From Shimia sp. R9_2 (lineage in GTDB: Bacteria; Pseudomonadota; Alphaproteobacteria; Rhodobacterales; Rhodobacteraceae), in NCBI RefSeq assembly GCF_017743735.1, contig NZ_JAGHRO010000001.1, forward strand, positions 310,001 through 374,000: a stretch of DNA of 64,000 nucleotides. Reading direction: 5' to 3'. How positions within the stretch are numbered: position 1 is the first letter of the stretch; every line of letters starts with the position of its first letter. This document shows, in pieces, positions 1 through 8,754 of this stretch. Under the pieces are notes generated by a model, which saw only the letters and a list, made by a program, of their open reading frames with translations, did not search any database and was not told the DNA's origin. Position numbers and translations under genes: made by a program.

Positions 1-526
1 TAAAAGTGGAGTGATCCACGAGGTAATACTCCTCATCCCCATCTTCTGCCGGCTGCTTTTTGTAGTAGGTGCGATAAGCTTGGCTCGCAGCTTTCACCTG
101 CTCGGGGGAACCGGAAAGCCCGATCATGCGCGGGTGCATGTAATCCGTGTATTCCTTCATCACTTCCGGCGTATCGCGCTCTGGGTCGATGGTGATGAAT
201 ACCGGTGTGACGATATCCCCATCTTCCTCAAGGATTTCAGCGGCTTCCGCATTTCGTGTGGCGTCCAGAGGGCACACATCCGGGCAGAAGGTATAGCCGA
301 AATAGATCAGCGCAGGCTCTGTCAGAACATCCTTTTCGGTGACCGTCTGACCATCTTCATCCACCAGCTCAAAAGGCCCGCCAATCGCACTGATTCCGCC
401 CGCGACCTGCCCCTGACGGCACTGCGCAAACTGATCTGCCCCATGACCTCCGCGGCCAACAAACCACATCGCGGCCAGCGCAAAGATCGCCACAAAAACA
501 GCAACAGCTGCCACCATTCGAACCAT
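1..526 (-). CDS. senC: SCO1/SenC (PrrC) family copper protein, 3' end cut by the window
   Basis: This reading frame runs off the left edge; about 175 codons are visible. A hydrophobic N-terminal segment (about residues 4-24) would anchor it in the membrane with a periplasmic thioredoxin-like domain. The Cys-Pro-Asp-Val-Cys copper motif lies in the middle, and the conserved distal His is seen as Val-Asp-His-Ser-Thr just before the window edge. SCO proteins carry copper for cytochrome c oxidase assembly, and in Rhodobacter this one (SenC/PrrC) is encoded with the RegB/RegA redox regulators. It is divergent from the regB-like gene at 611, which fits that arrangement; regA would be expected just outside the window. 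The ATG at 526 is chosen because it directly precedes the membrane segment. Confidence 0.9.
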   Translation of the reverse strand, partial: MVRMVAAVAVFVAIFALAAMWFVGRGGHGADQFAQCRQGQVAGGISAIGGPFELVDEDGQTVTEKDVLTEPALIYFGYTFCPDVCPLDATRNAEAAEILEEDGDIVTPVFITIDPERDTPEVMKEYTDYMHPRMIGLSGSPEQVKAASQAYRTYYKKQPAEDGDEEYYLVDHSTF

Positions 527-610
527 GTCGCACCTCACCAAGTCATGTTGCGGGATATGGCCTAGAGACCTATCAAGTACGGGCAAAGACACAAGTGGAA
601 AGGCCGGAAA

Positions 611-1996
611 ATGACGGATTTGTCAGGCGAACTGCTCAGCGCAAATCGACGCAGCAACTGGATTCGCCTGCGTACATTCATCGCTTTGCGCTGGATTGCG
701 ATTGCCGGGCAAATTGTCGCGCTGCTTGTGGCGCAATTCGGCTTTGGCCTGGTTCTGGAATACGGGCTTTGCTACCTCGCGGTGGGCATTTCGGTGATCG
801 GCAATCTAGTCGCGATTTTTGTCTTTCCCGAGAACAAGTTGCTCACCGAGTCCGAGAACCGCTACATGCTGTTGTTTGACGTGCTGCAGCTTGGTTTCTT
901 GCTGTTCCTGACCGGCGGCCTACACAACCCCTTCGCCTTTCTGGTTGTCGCTCCTGTCACCATTGCCGCCTCTGTCCTATCGCTCCGCTCCGCCGTCACG
1001 CTGGCCGCGCTGGCGGTGATCATCGTCACCGCACTTCTGGAATTCCACCTGCCGCTGCGCACCCAGAATTTCTTTATTCTACAAGTGTCTGACGTGTTCT
1101 TGTTTGGCAACTGGGCCGCCATCGTGATCGCGATTTCCTTCTCCTCATTCTATTCGCGTCAGGTTGTGACAGAGATGTCCTCCATGGCCGAAGCCTTGGC
1201 CGCAACCCAAATGGCGCTCGCACGGGAGCAGAAGCTCACCGATCTTGGCGGCGTTGTCGCCGCTGCCGCCCATGAGCTGGGAACCCCCCTGGCCACCATC
1301 AAACTGGCCAGCGCGGAGCTATTTGAAGAACTGGATGACCGCCCGGATCTCCGTGAAGACGCCGCCCTGATCCGGGAGCAGACAGACCGGTGCAGAGACA
1401 TCCTGCGCTCCATGGGTCGTGCCGGCAAAGACGATCTGCACCTGCGCAAGGCACCTCTTTCCACAGTCATCGAAGAGGCAGCCGAGCCTCATATGGATCG
1501 GGGCAAAGAGATCATATTTGATCATTTTGAGATCGTGGACGGCCCGGAAATTTTGCGTCGGCCAGAGATCATCCACGGCTTGAGAAACCTCATTCAGAAC
1601 GCGGTCGACTTTGCCCGAGAGAACGTGTGGGTTGAAACAGAATGGGACGAAACGTCGATCTATTTGCGCATCCTGGATGATGGGCCCGGTTACCCGCCTC
1701 ACCTGATCGGCCGCATTGGCGACCCCTTCATGCGGCACCGCAAACCAGAGAAGGAACGCAAGAAGCGTCCGGGCTACGAGGGCATGGGGCTTGGCCTATT
1801 CATCGCAAAAACGCTGCTGGAGAGATCCGGTGCGGAGATCAGTTTTGCAAACGGTTCCAAGGTGATAGAGGAAGGCCGGTTCACCACGGCGCGCAGCGGC
1901 GCCGTGGTAGAGGTCATCTGGCCGCGGCAAAAAATCGAGGCGAACCTCAATCTCAATCTTGTTGGAAGCGGCGAAAATCCGGTGCATCAAACATAG
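611..1996 (+). CDS. regB: RegB/PrrB redox-responsive sensor histidine kinase
   Basis: The protein has 461 residues: about six membrane segments in the first 190 residues, then HisKA and HATPase_c domains. Three RegB hallmarks are visible. The quinone-sensing heptapeptide Gly-Gly-Leu-His-Asn-Pro-Phe is at 102-108, the phosphorylated His is at 221 (Ala-His-Glu-Leu-Gly-Thr-Pro), and the redox-active Cys is at 261 (Asp-Arg-Cys-Arg-Asp). In the family, RegB phosphorylates RegA when the quinone pool is reduced and controls photosynthesis, respiration, carbon and nitrogen fixation genes. It is divergent from the SCO gene with an 84-base gap, where shared promoters must lie. RegA is not in the window. 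Confidence 0.95.
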   Translation: MTDLSGELLSANRRSNWIRLRTFIALRWIAIAGQIVALLVAQFGFGLVLEYGLCYLAVGISVIGNLVAIFVFPENKLLTESENRYMLLFDVLQLGFLLFLTGGLHNPFAFLVVAPVTIAASVLSLRSAVTLAALAVIIVTALLEFHLPLRTQNFFILQVSDVFLFGNWAAIVIAISFSSFYSRQVVTEMSSMAEALAATQMALAREQKLTDLGGVVAAAAHELGTPLATIKLASAELFEELDDRPDLREDAALIREQTDRCRDILRSMGRAGKDDLHLRKAPLSTVIEEAAEPHMDRGKEIIFDHFEIVDGPEILRRPEIIHGLRNLIQNAVDFARENVWVETEWDETSIYLRILDDGPGYPPHLIGRIGDPFMRHRKPEKERKKRPGYEGMGLGLFIAKTLLERSGAEISFANGSKVIEEGRFTTARSGAVVEVIWPRQKIEANLNLNLVGSGENPVHQT

Positions 1997-2096
1997 GCCT
2001 GAGCAGATAAATCTTGCAAAACAAGCGGATTCTTGCACACTCTTAACGAATTCAACGAAGACCTTCCTCTCCACTACGTTGCTAATGGAGACTTCC

Positions 2097-3623
2097 ATGT
2101 TGTTAACGAGTACTCAGCTTCTGTTTGTTTTGGCCGTTTCGGTCTTATTTGTGACCTGCGTCTGGATGATGACCCGACGCCTGCCGCCAAACACCCGACC
2201 GCCAACAGAGATCGCACCAAACGCCACCAAAGCCTGCTTTCTGTTTCGCTCCGGAAGTTTGGTTGATGCCAATCCCGCAGCGCTTCAGATATGTGCTGAG
2301 ACGCCGGTTGAGACTTTTGACTGGTCCGCGCTCCACCAGAAGATGACGCCGCTCTTTCCGGATTTCCCAAGAATTCAAGGCGCCAGTCAGGATCGCGACG
2401 TTACCATTTTACGGTCGCAAGATCCGGAAGACGGCTCCATCGTGACCATAGATCAATGGGACGAAGTCGCCCGCATCACCATCGCGCAAGACGATGCGCC
2501 CGATGCGGCCCGTCGCACCGCGATTATGCAGGCCATGTTTCAAGCTCCCAATCCGATCTGGAAATCAGACACCGAGGGAAACGTGGTCTGGCGCAATGGG
2601 TCATATAAGAACCTGGTTGGGCAGCTAGGCCATCAGTCCAGAAATGAGCCGATTTTTGACGTCCGCGAGTTGATCGTTGGGGAACCTTCCAAACGATTGC
2701 AAGTCACCGACAAAATCGGCGCCACGACCCGATGGTTTGACGTGACCGCGGTGCAGGCGGGCAACAACGTGATGTATTATGCCACTGAGGCAGATGCCGT
2801 CGTATCCGCTTTGGATGCACAGCGCAGTTTTGTGCAAATCTTCTCCAAGACCTTTGCGCATCTTTCAACCGGACTGGCAATTTTTGACCGTGATCGCCGA
2901 CTGATCCTCTTTAACCCTGCTCTTATGTCGCTCACCGGGCTCAGCGCGGAGTTTCTATCCAAGCGCTGTGACGCGAAATCTTTCTTTGATCAGCTCAGGG
3001 AAATGCACGTAGCGCCCAACATCAGCACCAACAAAAGCTGGGCGGAGCAGGTTGAAATCATCATGCAGGCGGCACTTGAGGACCGCTATAGCAAGACCTG
3101 GACCTTGCCCTCTGGCGTCACCTATCGCGTCACGGGCCGCCCACATCCGGATGGCGCTTTAGTCTTTCTGGTGGAAGACATCACAGCGGAAATCACCGTC
3201 ACACGACGTTTTCGCGCCGAGCTGGATCAGTGTCACGGCGTATTGGATACGATCAAATCTGCGCTTGTTCTGTTTTCCTCCACCGGCCAGCTGCAGCTTT
3301 GCAACGAAGCTTACCGGCGTCTCTGGAAATCAGACCCGGACAGCAGCTTTGCCAAATACACCCTCACAGACGCCCTCGCCCACTGGCGCAGTGATTGCCT
3401 GCCCAATGAGATATGGCCGCAGCTCCAAAACCGTATCCTGTCGACCTCCATTCGAGAGCACTGGCATGCTACCATCACGCTGAAAACACTCACTGCTGTG
3501 CGTCTGACACTGACGCCCATAGCAGGAGGAATGACGCTGGTTGCCTTTGACAAGATCTTGCCCTTTGGCACGCCGGATCCGATAAGAGTGGAAACACAGG
3601 AAGAGACACCCATTCACGGCTGA
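2097..3623 (+). CDS. Membrane-anchored multi-PAS protein without a kinase domain (DivL-position gene)
   Basis: The protein has 508 residues. A membrane segment at about 5-24 is followed by three regions that read as PAS folds (about 45-110, 140-240 and 250-480). The frame is open to 1959, but the ATG at 2097 follows a GGAG at 2087-2090 with ideal spacing and directly precedes the membrane segment. No HisKA or HATPase motif is present: the protein ends after the last PAS-like region, and tsaE follows 41 bases later. In other alphaproteobacteria, as I recall the gene order, the gene before tsaE is divL, a PAS-containing tyrosine pseudokinase of the CckA-CtrA cell-cycle pathway. I infer a DivL relative that has lost its catalytic half. 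It could also be an unrelated PAS sensor. Confidence 0.75.
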   Translation: MLLTSTQLLFVLAVSVLFVTCVWMMTRRLPPNTRPPTEIAPNATKACFLFRSGSLVDANPAALQICAETPVETFDWSALHQKMTPLFPDFPRIQGASQDRDVTILRSQDPEDGSIVTIDQWDEVARITIAQDDAPDAARRTAIMQAMFQAPNPIWKSDTEGNVVWRNGSYKNLVGQLGHQSRNEPIFDVRELIVGEPSKRLQVTDKIGATTRWFDVTAVQAGNNVMYYATEADAVVSALDAQRSFVQIFSKTFAHLSTGLAIFDRDRRLILFNPALMSLTGLSAEFLSKRCDAKSFFDQLREMHVAPNISTNKSWAEQVEIIMQAALEDRYSKTWTLPSGVTYRVTGRPHPDGALVFLVEDITAEITVTRRFRAELDQCHGVLDTIKSALVLFSSTGQLQLCNEAYRRLWKSDPDSSFAKYTLTDALAHWRSDCLPNEIWPQLQNRILSTSIREHWHATITLKTLTAVRLTLTPIAGGMTLVAFDKILPFGTPDPIRVETQEETPIHG

Positions 3624-3664
3624 TCTCGCTTGCAGCCTCCGGCCGCGATTTTTACTGTGGCCGC

Positions 3665-4138
3665 ATGACTGTCCTCCAGCTTTCCCTCGATCTTTCTTCT
3701 GCCGACGCAACGCGGCAATTGGCCATGCGTATCGGCACAACACTCACACCGGGTGATGTTGTGCTTCTGGAAGGTCCGATAGGTGCCGGCAAAACGCATT
3801 TTGCCCGCAGCCTGATCCAATCCCTTTTGCCGATTGTGGAAGATGTGCCCTCCCCCACGTTCACACTGGTGCAGGTCTATGATGGACCTAAGAGCGAAAT
3901 CTGGCACGCGGATCTCTATCGCCTCTCTGCCCCCGATGAGGTGGTTGAGCTTGGCCTAACCGATGCTTTTGAAGAAGCTATTTGTCTGGTGGAGTGGCCT
4001 GACCGCCTTGCGGAGCTGCAACCTGAAAACGCCCTAACGCTTTCCTTTGCCCTCGCCGAAGAGGAAGACAGGCGTCAACTGACCCTGTCAGCGACCGCGC
4101 CGCGCTGGTCCGATCTGTTTGAAAGCCTGTCCGAATGA
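3665..4138 (+). CDS. tsaE: tRNA t6A37 biosynthesis ATPase TsaE
   Basis: The 157-residue length is typical of TsaE. The Walker A loop Gly-Pro-Ile-Gly-Ala-Gly-Lys-Thr is at 37-44, and the conserved Ser-Pro-Thr-Phe and Glu-Trp-Pro-Asp elements are present. TsaE is the ATPase partner of the TsaB-TsaD complex, which puts threonylcarbamoyl on A37 of ANN-reading tRNAs. The stop overlaps the start of the next gene (ATGA at 4135-4138), so translation is probably coupled through the following sugar kinase, nucleotidyltransferase and addBA genes. Confidence 0.95.
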   Translation: MTVLQLSLDLSSADATRQLAMRIGTTLTPGDVVLLEGPIGAGKTHFARSLIQSLLPIVEDVPSPTFTLVQVYDGPKSEIWHADLYRLSAPDEVVELGLTDAFEEAICLVEWPDRLAELQPENALTLSFALAEEEDRRQLTLSATAPRWSDLFESLSE

Positions 4139-5157
4139 CCGTGCGTGCGCCCTTGATCGCTGCATTTTTGCAAGAAACCCAGTGGTCTGATGCTGCGCAG
4201 ACGCCGCTTGCCGGGGATGCCTCCGCACGTCGTTATATCCGGTTACAACACCCATCCGGGGAGACTGCCATATTGATGGATGCGCCCAAGGAAAACGGTG
4301 AAGACATTCGCCCTTTCTTGCGGATCGCGCAGTTTTTGACGGCGCATGGTTTCTCCGCGCCGGAGATCTGGCACGCGTCAGAAGACGCTGGTTCGATTGT
4401 GATGGAAGACCTTGGCGACGACCTTTTTGTAAAGGTCATGGCGGATGGGACAGCCGATCAGCTTTCGCTTTATCAGGCCGCTGTGGATGTGCTGCTTGAA
4501 CTGCAAGCGCTGGCTCCGCCCGCCGATCTGGCGGTGATGGATCACAAAACGCTCGCGGAAATGACTGAGCCCGCTTTCACTTGGTATTGCGACGCACCTG
4601 CCAAGGGGATCGATGAAGCCTTCGCAAGTTTTGTGGGGGCGTTACAGCACCTGTTGGAGACTTACCTTCCCGAACCAAGCGTACTTGTGTTGCGCGATTT
4701 TCATGCGGAGAACCTGATCTGGCTGCCCGATCGCGCCGACAGCGCACGTGTGGGGCTGTTGGATTTTCAGGACGCTTTGATAGGCCATCCAGCCTATGAT
4801 CTGGTATCGATGCTGCAGGACGCGCGTCGGGATGTGCCTGAAGATATCGAGCGTGCGACCAAGGCCTATTACCAACGCAAAACCCAGTCAGATCCTGAAA
4901 CCTTTGATGCCGGCTACCACCTGTTTGGTTTGCAGCGAAACCTTCGCATCCTCGGCATCTTTGCCCGATTGTGTAAGCAGGCCGGGAAACCGCATTATGT
5001 AGATTTCATACCGCGCGTTCATGCCCATGTGATCCGCAATCTGGCCCACCCTGCCCTGCAGGACATCGCCAGAGTGCTAAAATCTGTTCTGCCTGAACCA
5101 ACCCCAAAATTTCTCCAATCTTTGAAAGATCAATGCGCCACACACCCGAAGCCATAA
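4135..5157 (+). CDS. amgK: Phosphotransferase of the AmgK type (N-acetylmuramate/N-acetylglucosamine kinase)
   Basis: A 340-residue APH-fold kinase. The catalytic loop reads Arg-Asp188-Phe-His-Ala-Glu-Asn193, and the metal-binding Asp210 sits in Leu-Leu-Asp-Phe-Gln-Asp. In Pseudomonas, AmgK phosphorylates MurNAc at the anomeric position and MurU converts the product to UDP-MurNAc, bypassing de novo synthesis. Here the kinase overlaps tsaE by 4 bases and a MurU-like nucleotidyltransferase by 25 bases, the same kinase-nucleotidyltransferase pairing. The specific sugar substrate is inferred from that pairing and is not shown by any residue I can name. Confidence 0.8.
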   Translation: MTVRAPLIAAFLQETQWSDAAQTPLAGDASARRYIRLQHPSGETAILMDAPKENGEDIRPFLRIAQFLTAHGFSAPEIWHASEDAGSIVMEDLGDDLFVKVMADGTADQLSLYQAAVDVLLELQALAPPADLAVMDHKTLAEMTEPAFTWYCDAPAKGIDEAFASFVGALQHLLETYLPEPSVLVLRDFHAENLIWLPDRADSARVGLLDFQDALIGHPAYDLVSMLQDARRDVPEDIERATKAYYQRKTQSDPETFDAGYHLFGLQRNLRILGIFARLCKQAGKPHYVDFIPRVHAHVIRNLAHPALQDIARVLKSVLPEPTPKFLQSLKDQCATHPKP

Positions 5158-5825
5158 TGCTGTTCGCCGCCGGTTTTGGCACGCGCATGGGCACACTGAC
5201 CAAAGACCGCCCCAAACCGCTTTTGTCCGTTGGGGGCAAAACGCTGTTGGACCACACACTGGACCTGGCACAAGCCGTTTCCCCTCAGAAAATTGTGGTG
5301 AATGCACACTATCACTATGTTCAGATTGGAGCCCATCTGGCGCACAAAGATGTGGCGGTTTCTGTCGAGTCTCCTGACATTCTGGAAACTGGCGGTGGGT
5401 TGCGGCATGCCCTGCCCCTGTTGGGCGAAGGTCCTGTTTTCACCAGCAACACAGACGCGGTTTGGCGCGGTCCAAATCCCTTTGAATTGCTAAAATCCGC
5501 GTGGAACCCCGAGAGCATGGATGCATTGCTGCTTTGCGTTCCGAAAGAACACGCTGTTGGCCATGTGCGTTCTGGCGATTTCTTGGTGGACGCTGACGGA
5601 AAACTCACACGTGGACCGGGGCAGATCTACACCGGGGTGCAAATTCTGAAAACGCAGGGGTTGTCCGAGATCAGAGAAACGGCTTTTTCGCTAAACCTAT
5701 TGTGGGACCGTATGCTGGAGAACGACCGTCTGTTCGGCCTCACATACCCGGGATCGTGGTGCGACGTGGGTTCGCCAGAAGGCATCGCGCTCGCTGAAAC
5801 CATGTTGGAGGCCCACGATGTTTGA
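5133..5825 (+). CDS. murU: Sugar-1-phosphate nucleotidyltransferase, MurU type
   Basis: A 230-residue nucleotidyltransferase. The signature Phe-Ala-Ala-Gly-Phe-Gly-Thr-Arg-Met-Gly is near residues 11-20, followed by Asp-Arg-Pro-Lys-Pro. MurU makes UDP-MurNAc from MurNAc-1-phosphate and UTP in peptidoglycan recycling. The gene begins inside the end of the kinase gene. An alternative ATG at 5157 overlaps the kinase stop (TAATG) and would remove eight residues, and both starts are plausible. The 3' end overlaps addB by 8 bases. Substrate assignment rests on the neighbouring AmgK-like kinase. Confidence 0.8.
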   Translation: MRHTPEAIMLFAAGFGTRMGTLTKDRPKPLLSVGGKTLLDHTLDLAQAVSPQKIVVNAHYHYVQIGAHLAHKDVAVSVESPDILETGGGLRHALPLLGEGPVFTSNTDAVWRGPNPFELLKSAWNPESMDALLLCVPKEHAVGHVRSGDFLVDADGKLTRGPGQIYTGVQILKTQGLSEIRETAFSLNLLWDRMLENDRLFGLTYPGSWCDVGSPEGIALAETMLEAHDV

Positions 5826-8754
5826 GCCAAGCGAGACGCCGCGCGTTTTTGCGCTCGCACCCGGCGTGGATTTTCCCGAGGCCTTTGTGAAGGGACTGCG
5901 CACGCGGTTTGACGGCAAGCCACCACAGGACATTGCCCACGCGCAGGTGATTGTGAACACCGCCCGTATGGCGCGCCGCATCCAGACGCTTTTTGACAAC
6001 GGCCCGGCGACGCTCTTGCCGCGCATTCAATTACTTGGAGATTTTGCCAACACAGAATCCGCAGACCTGCCCAAGGCATCCTCGCCCATCCACCAACGCT
6101 TTGAGCTGATCCAGCTGGTCACGCGCTTGCTGGAACAACAGCCCGACTTGGCTGCGCGGGCCTCTGTCTATGACCTCGCCGACAGTCTCGCCTCTCTGTT
6201 TGATGAGATGGCCGGAGAAGGTGTGGCCGTGGACACCATTGAGACACTTGATGTGGCTGATCAGTCCGGTCACTGGGCGCGCGCGCAGTCATTCTTTGCG
6301 ATTGCCCGGCATTTTCTGGAAGATCTCGAAAGCGCACCGGGTGCCGAGGCGCGTCAACGTCGTGCCATTGAGGCCATCATCGCGCGTTGGGAAACTGCAC
6401 CCCCGACCCATCCAATCATATTGGCGGGCTCCACCGGGTCTCGCGGCACCATGCAGCTTCTGATGCGGGCCGTTGCGCAGCTTCCGAAAGGTGCGATTGT
6501 TTTGCCCGGTTTTGATTTTGACATGCCTGCGGCCACCTGGGGGCATCTCAGCACAGCTTTGGAAAGTGAAGATCACCCGCAGTTCCGGTATCATGCCTTG
6601 CTGGCGTCATTGGATCTGCCGATCAAAGATGTTCAAACATGGGATCCCTGCCCGGCTCCCTCACCTGCGCGCAATCGGCTGGTTTCGCTCGCGCTGCGAC
6701 CTGCCCCGGTCACGGACCAGTGGCTTAGCGAAGGCCCGACGCTTGGAGATCTGCTTCCCGCCACCAAGGATGTCACTTTGGTTGAGGCAACAACGCAGCG
6801 CGAAGAAGCTCTCACCATCGCCGCTCGCATGCGCAAAGCCGCAGAAGACGGACAAACCTGCGCGTTGATCACGCCCGACCGGATGCTCACACGCCAAGTC
6901 ACTGCGGCGTTGGATCGCTGGGGGATCGTGCCCGACGACAGCGCCGGGCAACCTCTTCAACTCTCCCCTCCAGGCCGTTTCCTGCGCCATGTTGTGACTC
7001 TGTTTCATCAAAAACTTACCTCTGAGATGCTGCTGACGCTGCTGAAACACCCGTTGGCGCACAGCGGAGCAGAACGTGGCAAACACCTGCGCTATACAAG
7101 GGAGCTAGAGCTTTGGCTGCGCCGAAAAGGCGTCACCTATCCAGAGGCAGAAACGCTCAGCGCTTGGGCGCAGACCCAGAAAGACGATATGTCAGAGTGG
7201 ATCGCCTGGCTCACGGGGTGCTTCTGCGATCAGCTCCGCGGGGCCTCAGATATGGCCGACCTGCTTGAGGCGCATCTTTTGCTTTCAGAAAAGATCGCCG
7301 ATGGTCCCCAAGGGGATGAAGAAACGGGAAGCTGCGCGCTTTGGCAGGAAGCTGCTGGGCGTGTGGCCGTGCGGGTTTTGGCCGATATCAAGGACCATGC
7401 GCCTGTTGTTGGCGAGATTTCGTCAACAGATTACGCGGATCTCATAGGAGCGCTTCTTTCGCGTGGAGAGGTTCGTGATCGTGATGCAGGCCACCCACAC
7501 ATTCTGATCTGGGGCACGTTGGAAGCTCGTGTTCAAGGGGCGGATCTTGTGATCCTCGGTGGCCTAAACGAAGGCAGCTGGCCAGAAGCGCCCAGCCCTG
7601 ACCCGTGGCTCAACCGGAAAATGCGCCACGATGCCGGCTTGCTGCTGCCTGAACGCCGCATCGGTCTTGCTGCGCATGATTTCCAACAGGCCGTTGGCGC
7701 GCCAGAGGTCTGGATCACCCGCGCGATCCGATCTGACGAAGCCGAAACCGTACCTTCGCGCTGGGTCAATCGCCTAATCAACCTTTTGGGCGGCTTGCCA
7801 CAGCAAAACGGTCCGGAGGCTTTGGCAGAAATGCGCGGGCGTGCACAGTTTTGGCTTGATCGCGTTCGAGCCTTAGAAACCGTGCCGCTTGTGCCAGCCG
7901 CAAAACGTCCTTCGCCCACTCCGCCTGCTGCAGCGCGCCCGCGAAAGCTCTCCGTTACAGAAATCAAGCGCCTGATCCGCGATCCATATGCGATTTACGC
8001 CAAACACGTGCTGCGCTTGCGCCCGCTTGATCCTCTGATGCGCACACCGGATGCCCTGTTGCGCGGGATCGTCGTACATGAGGTTCTTGAAACGCTGATC
8101 AAGGAAAGCCGTGATCAGGATATTCCTGTGACCCGCGCGCGCATTTTGGAGATATCAGATACTGTTTTGGCACAAAACGTCCCCTGGGCCACTGCGCGTG
8201 CGCTTTGGTTGGCCCGCCTCGCGCGCGTTTCAGATCACATTGTACATGGCGAGGAACGACGCCGGAAACGCGCCACTCCGCTGGCTTTTGAAGCGGAAAC
8301 ACGCGCACGGATTGAAGAGTTGGATTTCACGCTCACGGCCACGGCGGACAGGATCGACCGCACCGAGAAAGGCGATCTGATCCTTTATGACTACAAAACC
8401 GGTGCGCCGCCTTCCAAGGACGAGCAGACCTATTTTGACAAACAGCTGCTTTTGGAAGCGGCCATGGCGGAACAGAACGGTTTTAAGGACATTGATCCGG
8501 CGCAGGTCGCTGATGCGATTTATATCGGCCTGGGAACCACCCCCAAGGATCAACCAGCCCCGCTGGCCGAAACACCCACTGAAAAGGTTTGGGAGGAGTT
8601 TTCGACCCTCATCGGCCACTACCTTGAAGACGGGAAAGGATTCACCTCCCGCCGCGCCATGCAATCGGAGCGCGACGAAGGTCTTTATGATCAGCTCGCC
8701 CGGTTTGGCGAGTGGGACGCGACGGATGAACCTGCGCCGGAGGAGTTAACATGA
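5818..8754 (+). CDS. addB: Double-strand break repair protein AddB (alphaproteobacterial type)
   Basis: The protein has 978 residues. The N-terminal part is a degenerate helicase-like region. The C-terminal third holds a PD-(D/E)XK nuclease, recognised by Ile-Lys-Arg-Leu-Ile-Arg-Asp-Pro-Tyr near 720 and Leu-Tyr-Asp-Tyr-Lys-Thr-Gly near 860. AddB forms with AddA a heterodimeric helicase-nuclease that resects broken DNA ends for RecA. The gene overlaps its neighbours at both ends, 8 bases with the nucleotidyltransferase and 4 with addA (ATGA at 8751-8754). That suggests equal production of both subunits. Confidence 0.93.
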   Translation: MFEPSETPRVFALAPGVDFPEAFVKGLRTRFDGKPPQDIAHAQVIVNTARMARRIQTLFDNGPATLLPRIQLLGDFANTESADLPKASSPIHQRFELIQLVTRLLEQQPDLAARASVYDLADSLASLFDEMAGEGVAVDTIETLDVADQSGHWARAQSFFAIARHFLEDLESAPGAEARQRRAIEAIIARWETAPPTHPIILAGSTGSRGTMQLLMRAVAQLPKGAIVLPGFDFDMPAATWGHLSTALESEDHPQFRYHALLASLDLPIKDVQTWDPCPAPSPARNRLVSLALRPAPVTDQWLSEGPTLGDLLPATKDVTLVEATTQREEALTIAARMRKAAEDGQTCALITPDRMLTRQVTAALDRWGIVPDDSAGQPLQLSPPGRFLRHVVTLFHQKLTSEMLLTLLKHPLAHSGAERGKHLRYTRELELWLRRKGVTYPEAETLSAWAQTQKDDMSEWIAWLTGCFCDQLRGASDMADLLEAHLLLSEKIADGPQGDEETGSCALWQEAAGRVAVRVLADIKDHAPVVGEISSTDYADLIGALLSRGEVRDRDAGHPHILIWGTLEARVQGADLVILGGLNEGSWPEAPSPDPWLNRKMRHDAGLLLPERRIGLAAHDFQQAVGAPEVWITRAIRSDEAETVPSRWVNRLINLLGGLPQQNGPEALAEMRGRAQFWLDRVRALETVPLVPAAKRPSPTPPAAARPRKLSVTEIKRLIRDPYAIYAKHVLRLRPLDPLMRTPDALLRGIVVHEVLETLIKESRDQDIPVTRARILEISDTVLAQNVPWATARALWLARLARVSDHIVHGEERRRKRATPLAFEAETRARIEELDFTLTATADRIDRTEKGDLILYDYKTGAPPSKDEQTYFDKQLLLEAAMAEQNGFKDIDPAQVADAIYIGLGTTPKDQPAPLAETPTEKVWEEFSTLIGHYLEDGKGFTSRRAMQSERDEGLYDQLARFGEWDATDEPAPEELT

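Noticed and set aside
11-565. Open frame of 184 codons on the plus strand
   Set aside because: It is the shadow of the SCO/SenC gene on the minus strand, which carries the copper motif and a clear signal anchor.
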